Source: Bradyrhizobium sp. ARR65 (GTDB lineage Bacteria > Pseudomonadota > Alphaproteobacteria > Rhizobiales > Xanthobacteraceae). From it: a DNA stretch of 64,000 bases. Positions within the stretch are counted from its first letter, which is position 1. Every line of letters begins with the position of its first letter. The position numbers and the translations under genes were made by a program. The DNA lies in NCBI RefSeq assembly GCF_000472385.1, contig NZ_AWZU01000018.1, positions 260 to 64,259 on the forward strand. The letters are read 5' to 3'. The notes beneath the pieces are model-generated. The model searched no databases. It saw nothing but the letters and a program-made list of their open reading frames with translations, and had not been told where the DNA came from. Below, piece by piece: positions 60,203-64,000 of the stretch.

Positions 60203-62920
60203 TTACAGCGAGCGCTGGATGGTCTCCACGCGATAACATTCGATCACGTCGCCGACGCGCATGTCGTGATAGCTCTCGAACGCCATTCCGCATTCCTGGC
60301 CGGCCTGCACTTCCTTCACTTCATCCTTGAAGCGCTTCAGCGTCGACAGCTTGCCTTCGTGCACCACGACGTTGTCGCGGATCAGCCGGACGTTGGCGCC
60401 GCGCTCCACGGTACCGTCGGTGACCCGGCAGCCCGCCACCTTGCCGACCTTGGAGATGTTGAAGATCTCCAGGATCTGCGCATTGCCGAGCATGGTTTCG
60501 CGCAATGTGGGCGCAAGCAGGCCGCTCATGGCCTTTTTCACGTCATCCACAAGGTCGTAGATGATGTTGTAGTAGCGGATTTCGATGCCGTTCCGCTTCG
60601 CGGATGCCGCCGCTTCCTTGTTGGCGCGCACGTTGAAGCCGATGATCGCGGCATTGAAGCCTTCGGCCAGCGTCACGTCGGATTCGGAGATGCCGCCGAC
60701 GCCCGCATGCAGGATGCGCGCGGCGACTTCGTCGGTGCCGAGCTTCTCCAGCGAACCGAGGATGGCTTCGAGCGAACCCTGCACGTCGGCCTTGACGACG
60801 AGCGGGAATTCCTTGCGGCCCGACGTCTTGAGCTGCGACATCATCTGCTCGAGCGAGCCGCGCATGCCGGAAATCGAAGCCGCCGCGTTCTCGCGCTTCT
60901 GGTGCGCGCGGTAGCTCGTGATCTGGCGGGCGCGGGCTTCATTCTCGACCACGGCCAGGCGATCGCCGGCTTCCGGCGGACCGTTGAAGCCGAGCACTTC
61001 GACCGGCACCGACGGACCTGCTTCCTGCACGGCCTCGCCCTGATCGGAGATCAGCGCGCGAACACGGCCCATCTCGGCGCCAGCCACGATGATGTCGCCG
61101 ACGTGCAGCGTGCCGCGTTGAACCAGCACGGTTGCGACAGGACCGCGGCCGCGGTCGAGCTTCGCCTCGATCACGGTGCCTTCGGCCGGGCGATGCGAGT
61201 TGGTCTTCAGGTCAAGGATTTCAGCCTGCAGCACGATCATTTCGAGCAGCCGGTCGAGATTGGTCTTGTTCTTGGCGGACACCTCGACATCGACGACGTC
61301 GCCGCCGAGCGATTCCACCTGCACCTCGTGCTGCAGCAGTTCGGTCCGCACGCGGTCGGGCCTGGCCTCCGGCTTGTCGATCTTGTTGATGGCGACAATG
61401 ATCGGAACCCTCGCCGCCTTGGCGTGGTTGATCGCTTCCACCGTCTGCGGCATCACGCCGTCGTCGGCGGCGACCACCAGCACCACGATATCGGTCACCT
61501 TGGCGCCGCGGGCGCGCATCGCGGTGAACGCGGCGTGGCCGGGCGTATCGATGAAGGTGATCTTCTTGCCGGTTTCGGGTGTCGTCACCTGATAGGCGCC
61601 GATATGCTGGGTGATGCCGCCGGCTTCGCCCGAGACCACGTTGGTCTGGCGCAGCGCATCGAGCAGTGAGGTCTTGCCGTGGTCGACGTGACCCATCACG
61701 GTCACCACCGGCGAACGCGGTTCGGTGTCGGTCGAATCGTCGACGACGTCGAACAGGCCTTCCTCGACGTCGGAGGCGGCCACGCGCTTCACGGTATGGC
61801 CCATCTCCTCCGCAATTAGCTGCGCGGTGTCGGCGTCGATCACGTCGGTGATCTTGTGCATCGCACCTTGCTTCATCAATAGGCGGATGACATCGACTGC
61901 GCGCTCCGACATGCGGTTGGCGAGTTCCTGGATGGTGATGGCCTCCGGAATCGTCACCTCACGAATCAGCTTCTCCTTCGGCTCGTTCGACGCGTGCCCC
62001 TTCAGGCGCTGGGTGCGACGGCGGAACGAGGCGATCGAGCGCTCGCGCACGTCGTCCGCATCGAGAGCAGTAACGACGGTCAAGCGCCCGCGCTGCTTCT
62101 GCGGCGAAGGCTTGTGCGTTGTTTTGGGTGCCGCCACCGGGCGCATGGCGCCCCCGGGGCCCCGACGGACTTGGCGCGGTCCCTCGTCCTCGTCGGCCTC
62201 GGCGGCGACGGCAGGGGCCGCACGGACAGGAGCAGGTCCGCGGGCGGCAGGTGACGCTGCGGGCGTCCGGGCGGCGGGGGCTCCCGCGGGCGTGCGGGCA
62301 GGTGCGGTCGCGCCTGCCGCGGTGCGGGCGGCGGCGGGCTGCGGGGCAGCGGCAGCAGGGGCCGGCGCGCGGGGAGCCTCTGCCTCGCCAAAACGCTTCT
62401 TGGCTTCGGTTTCCGCCTTGCGCTTGGCTTCCTCTTCCTGACGGTGACGTTCTTCCTCGGCCTTGCGGCGGGCCTCGGCGGCCTCGCGCTCGGCCTTCTC
62501 GGCGGCCTCGCGCGCGGCGCGCCGCTTGGCTTCCTCTTCGGCCTGGCGGCGCTCTTCGATCTCGCGAAGCTTTGCGTCGGCGAGCGCATGAGCCCGCGCG
62601 GCATGCTCGTCTTCGGTCAACGTGCGAAGCACGACCCCGGACGCATTGCGCGGCTGCTGCGGGCCCGCGCCGGCACGGCCACCCGGCATCGGAGCCCTCG
62701 GCGGCGGCGCCTTCGGAGCGGCCGGCTCGGGCGTGTGCGTGGCCTCGACCTGCGCGTCGCCGCCAATACGGCGCTTACCGCGCTTTTCGACCACGACCTG
62801 CTTGCTCCGGCCATGGGGGAAGCTCTGGCGCACGGTGCCCGTCTCGACGCGCGGCTTCAGCGTCAAGGTCTTGCTGGGCATACTCAGTTTCTTGTCGCCA
62901 GGCGTATTCTTATCGGCCAT
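60203..62920 (-). CDS. infB: Translation initiation factor IF-2
   Basis: 905-residue GTPase that places initiator tRNA on the 30S subunit. The first 300 residues are a charged, Ala/Pro/Glu-rich, low-complexity region including long Glu-Ala-Arg helices and Pro-Ala repeats. The GTPase domain starts near residue 410: GHVDHGKTSLLD, GGITQHIGAYQV, DTPGHAAFTAMRARG, NKIDKPEA. Domains II-IV follow, ending VGDVIECYRVETIQRSL. Follows ylxR in the nusA operon. Confidence 0.97.
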   Translation of the reverse strand: MADKNTPGDKKLSMPSKTLTLKPRVETGTVRQSFPHGRSKQVVVEKRGKRRIGGDAQVEATHTPEPAAPKAPPPRAPMPGGRAGAGPQQPRNASGVVLRTLTEDEHAARAHALADAKLREIEERRQAEEEAKRRAAREAAEKAEREAAEARRKAEEERHRQEEEAKRKAETEAKKRFGEAEAPRAPAPAAAAPQPAAARTAAGATAPARTPAGAPAARTPAASPAARGPAPVRAAPAVAAEADEDEGPRQVRRGPGGAMRPVAAPKTTHKPSPQKQRGRLTVVTALDADDVRERSIASFRRRTQRLKGHASNEPKEKLIREVTIPEAITIQELANRMSERAVDVIRLLMKQGAMHKITDVIDADTAQLIAEEMGHTVKRVAASDVEEGLFDVVDDSTDTEPRSPVVTVMGHVDHGKTSLLDALRQTNVVSGEAGGITQHIGAYQVTTPETGKKITFIDTPGHAAFTAMRARGAKVTDIVVLVVAADDGVMPQTVEAINHAKAARVPIIVAINKIDKPEARPDRVRTELLQHEVQVESLGGDVVDVEVSAKNKTNLDRLLEMIVLQAEILDLKTNSHRPAEGTVIEAKLDRGRGPVATVLVQRGTLHVGDIIVAGAEMGRVRALISDQGEAVQEAGPSVPVEVLGFNGPPEAGDRLAVVENEARARQITSYRAHQKRENAAASISGMRGSLEQMMSQLKTSGRKEFPLVVKADVQGSLEAILGSLEKLGTDEVAARILHAGVGGISESDVTLAEGFNAAIIGFNVRANKEAAASAKRNGIEIRYYNIIYDLVDDVKKAMSGLLAPTLRETMLGNAQILEIFNISKVGKVAGCRVTDGTVERGANVRLIRDNVVVHEGKLSTLKRFKDEVKEVQAGQECGMAFESYHDMRVGDVIECYRVETIQRSL

Positions 62921-62993
62921 TCAGTCGTCCTAATCTCGTTACCTGGTGCGAATGACGCACCGTCCTTACCGCAAGTCGTCGCTATTTCGAATG

Positions 62994-63692
62994 CTAGTCC
63001 GAATTCTTGGTCCCGGTTCCGGCAGTCTTGTCCGCGTCGGCCATCCGGTATCGGACCAAGGTCTGGCTGCGCGACAGGAATGTCTTGCTCGCCGGGCCCG
63101 CGAGCACGGCAGCATGTATCACATTTGACCGGGTGAGTGCCAAATCCAATTCTGCCGAAGTTAAGGCGGTGATGATCGGAAACCCTTCCGGCTCGGTATT
63201 ATTCCCGGCATTTTGCCTCAGAAGCGCGTCCAGCTTGCGGATTCCGTCGGGCGCGCCGTCCATGGCATGGATCAGCGCCTGGATCGTGTTCCTGATGCGG
63301 CGGTCCCTCAGCGCGCTTTCGACCTTGGCGAAACCGCAGACGACCTGGCCAGCCTTGGCAGCGATCGCAAGCGCCTCGATGGCACTGCGGACAAGTAGGG
63401 CGTCGGTTTCGTCGGCAAGCGCCGGCGAGACGCGAACGTCCCGCTTGAACCCCCGCCTAAATTGGTGACGGCGAACCGCTTCCGCAACCGCCCGGCGCGA
63501 CGCGCTGACCCACAGGCCGCGGCCGGGAAGCTTGCGTTTCACGTCCGCGACCACCTCGCCGGTGGGCGCGACGACAAAGCGGATCAGCTCGTCGATGGGG
63601 CGCGCCTCGCGGCTGACCGCGCACATGCGCATGGTCGCGGACTTCTCAGTCCGCGGTCCAAAGTCGAGCTCCGGGTCGGTTGATGCGAGCAT
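62994..63692 (-). CDS. YlxR-like RNA-binding protein with L7Ae-type domain
   Basis: 232 residues. The first half is the YlxR (DUF448) domain (MRMCAVSREARPIDELIRFV, PGRGLWVSASRRAVAEAV), and the second half an L7Ae/L30e-like fold (LAIAAKAGQVVCGFAKVESALR to VIHAAVLAGPASKTF). The bifunctional form is usual in alphaproteobacteria. Between nusA and infB, it probably helps RNA polymerase or ribosome biogenesis. The ATG at 63692 lies 23 bases after nusA; the open frame continues into nusA. A basic tail ends it. Confidence 0.88.
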   Translation of the reverse strand: MLASTDPELDFGPRTEKSATMRMCAVSREARPIDELIRFVVAPTGEVVADVKRKLPGRGLWVSASRRAVAEAVRRHQFRRGFKRDVRVSPALADETDALLVRSAIEALAIAAKAGQVVCGFAKVESALRDRRIRNTIQALIHAMDGAPDGIRKLDALLRQNAGNNTEPEGFPIITALTSAELDLALTRSNVIHAAVLAGPASKTFLSRSQTLVRYRMADADKTAGTGTKNSD

Positions 63693-63715
63693 GCGCGGGC
63701 CATCTCGTTGAAGCC

Positions 63716-64000
63716 TTACGCCGTCGCAGCGTCGGCGGCTTCGGGTGCCGCGTTCTGCTTGGCGAGATCGGCCTCGGTAATCCACCCCGCTTTGACGCGG
63801 GCCTGCATGATGAGCTGTTCCGCATCGTCGCGAGAAATTTCGATGCCGTCGAGCGCACCGGCATGCTTGGCCTGTTCGCCGCCGTCCTTGCGCTCGATCC
63901 AGCCGACCAGATCGTCGGTAGCGCAGCCGGCCAGATCCTCGACCGTCTTGATGTCGTTCTCGCCGAACTTCACCAGCATTTTCGAGGTCACACCGGGCAC
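63716..64000 (-). CDS. nusA: Transcription termination/antitermination protein NusA (C-terminal part)
   Basis: Only the last 94 codons are in the window; the gene runs on beyond 64000. The visible part has the C-terminal helix-hairpin-helix repeat PGVTSKMLVKFGENDIKTVEDLAGCATDDLVGW and the following acidic tail (NAAPEAADAATA), typical of alphaproteobacterial NusA. It is the first visible gene of the nusA-ylxR-infB operon. Confidence 0.9.
   Translation of the reverse strand: MPGVTSKMLVKFGENDIKTVEDLAGCATDDLVGWIERKDGGEQAKHAGALDGIEISRDDAEQLIMQARVKAGWITEADLAKQNAAPEAADAATA

Noticed and set aside
60197..61669. A 490-codon plus-strand frame opposite infB
   Set aside because: Antisense shadow of infB with no recognisable motif.

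Overview
The window looks like chromosomal core DNA of a Bradyrhizobium-type alphaproteobacterium. This is judged from four things: an Irr regulator that carries the haem-regulatory GCPW motif and the HHH motif at exactly the residue numbers known from Bradyrhizobium japonicum; a ROSE-type RNA thermometer in front of a small heat-shock gene; high GC; and alphaproteobacterial gene orders (trpF-trpB-trpA-accD-folC; mutM / ubiE-ubiB-coaBC-dut; divL-tsaE/amgK; addB-addA-trxA; nusA-ylxR-infB-rbfA-truB-rpsO-pnp). I saw no rRNA, insertion sequence, prophage or CRISPR. Many intergenic gaps hold short dispersed palindromic repeats.

Layout. 0-0.8 kb: Hsp20 and DUF1150 genes behind a ROSE element. 0.9-5.2 kb: ugpBAEC glycerol-3-phosphate importer on the minus strand with a candidate Pho box. 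5.3-8.3 kb: a class III CoA-transferase, the divergent ohr/ohrR peroxide pair with a clear palindromic operator, a GIY-YIG protein, and tRNA-Ala(GGC) followed directly by a strong hairpin. 8.3-14.5 kb: an acidic FYDLN protein, then aroA-cmk-rpsA, sppA and ihfB. 14.6-20.2 kb: LapA-like protein and the overlapping trpF-trpB-trpA, accD, folC series. 20.3-34.3 kb (minus strand): DNA ligase, trxA, addA, addB, murU, a PilZ protein, a TsaE-AmgK fusion and a DivL-type kinase with tyrosine in place of the phospho-accepting histidine. 34.6-40.0 kb: dut, coaBC, ubiB, ubiE, and divergent mutM. 40.2-50.3 kb: a more accessory stretch with an AraC regulator and DMT exporter, an orphan ParA, acetyltransferase, a chemoreceptor remnant, a degenerate trypsin-like protein, a ThiF/MoeB protein, aldo/keto reductase with LysR regulator, a hydroxyacid dehydrogenase and an SH3 protein. 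50.5-55.4 kb: irr divergent from fabA-fabB-fabI, then GST and acetyltransferase, with three related dispersed repeats. 55.6-64 kb: the transcription/translation operon nusA (partial)-ylxR-infB-rbfA-truB-rpsO-pnp.

The most notable signals are: a ribbon-helix-helix antitoxin-like domain fused to the N-terminus of CoaBC, whose decarboxylase half also lacks the usual active-site cysteine; the divL / tsaE-amgK / murU neighbourhood, which joins cell-cycle signalling, tRNA modification and cell-wall recycling; a secreted trypsin-fold protein that has lost two of three catalytic residues; AccD without its zinc ribbon; and the ROSE, OhrR, Pho and irr promoter sites. Most of the window is conserved housekeeping sequence, and I found no defence island or biosynthetic cluster in it.
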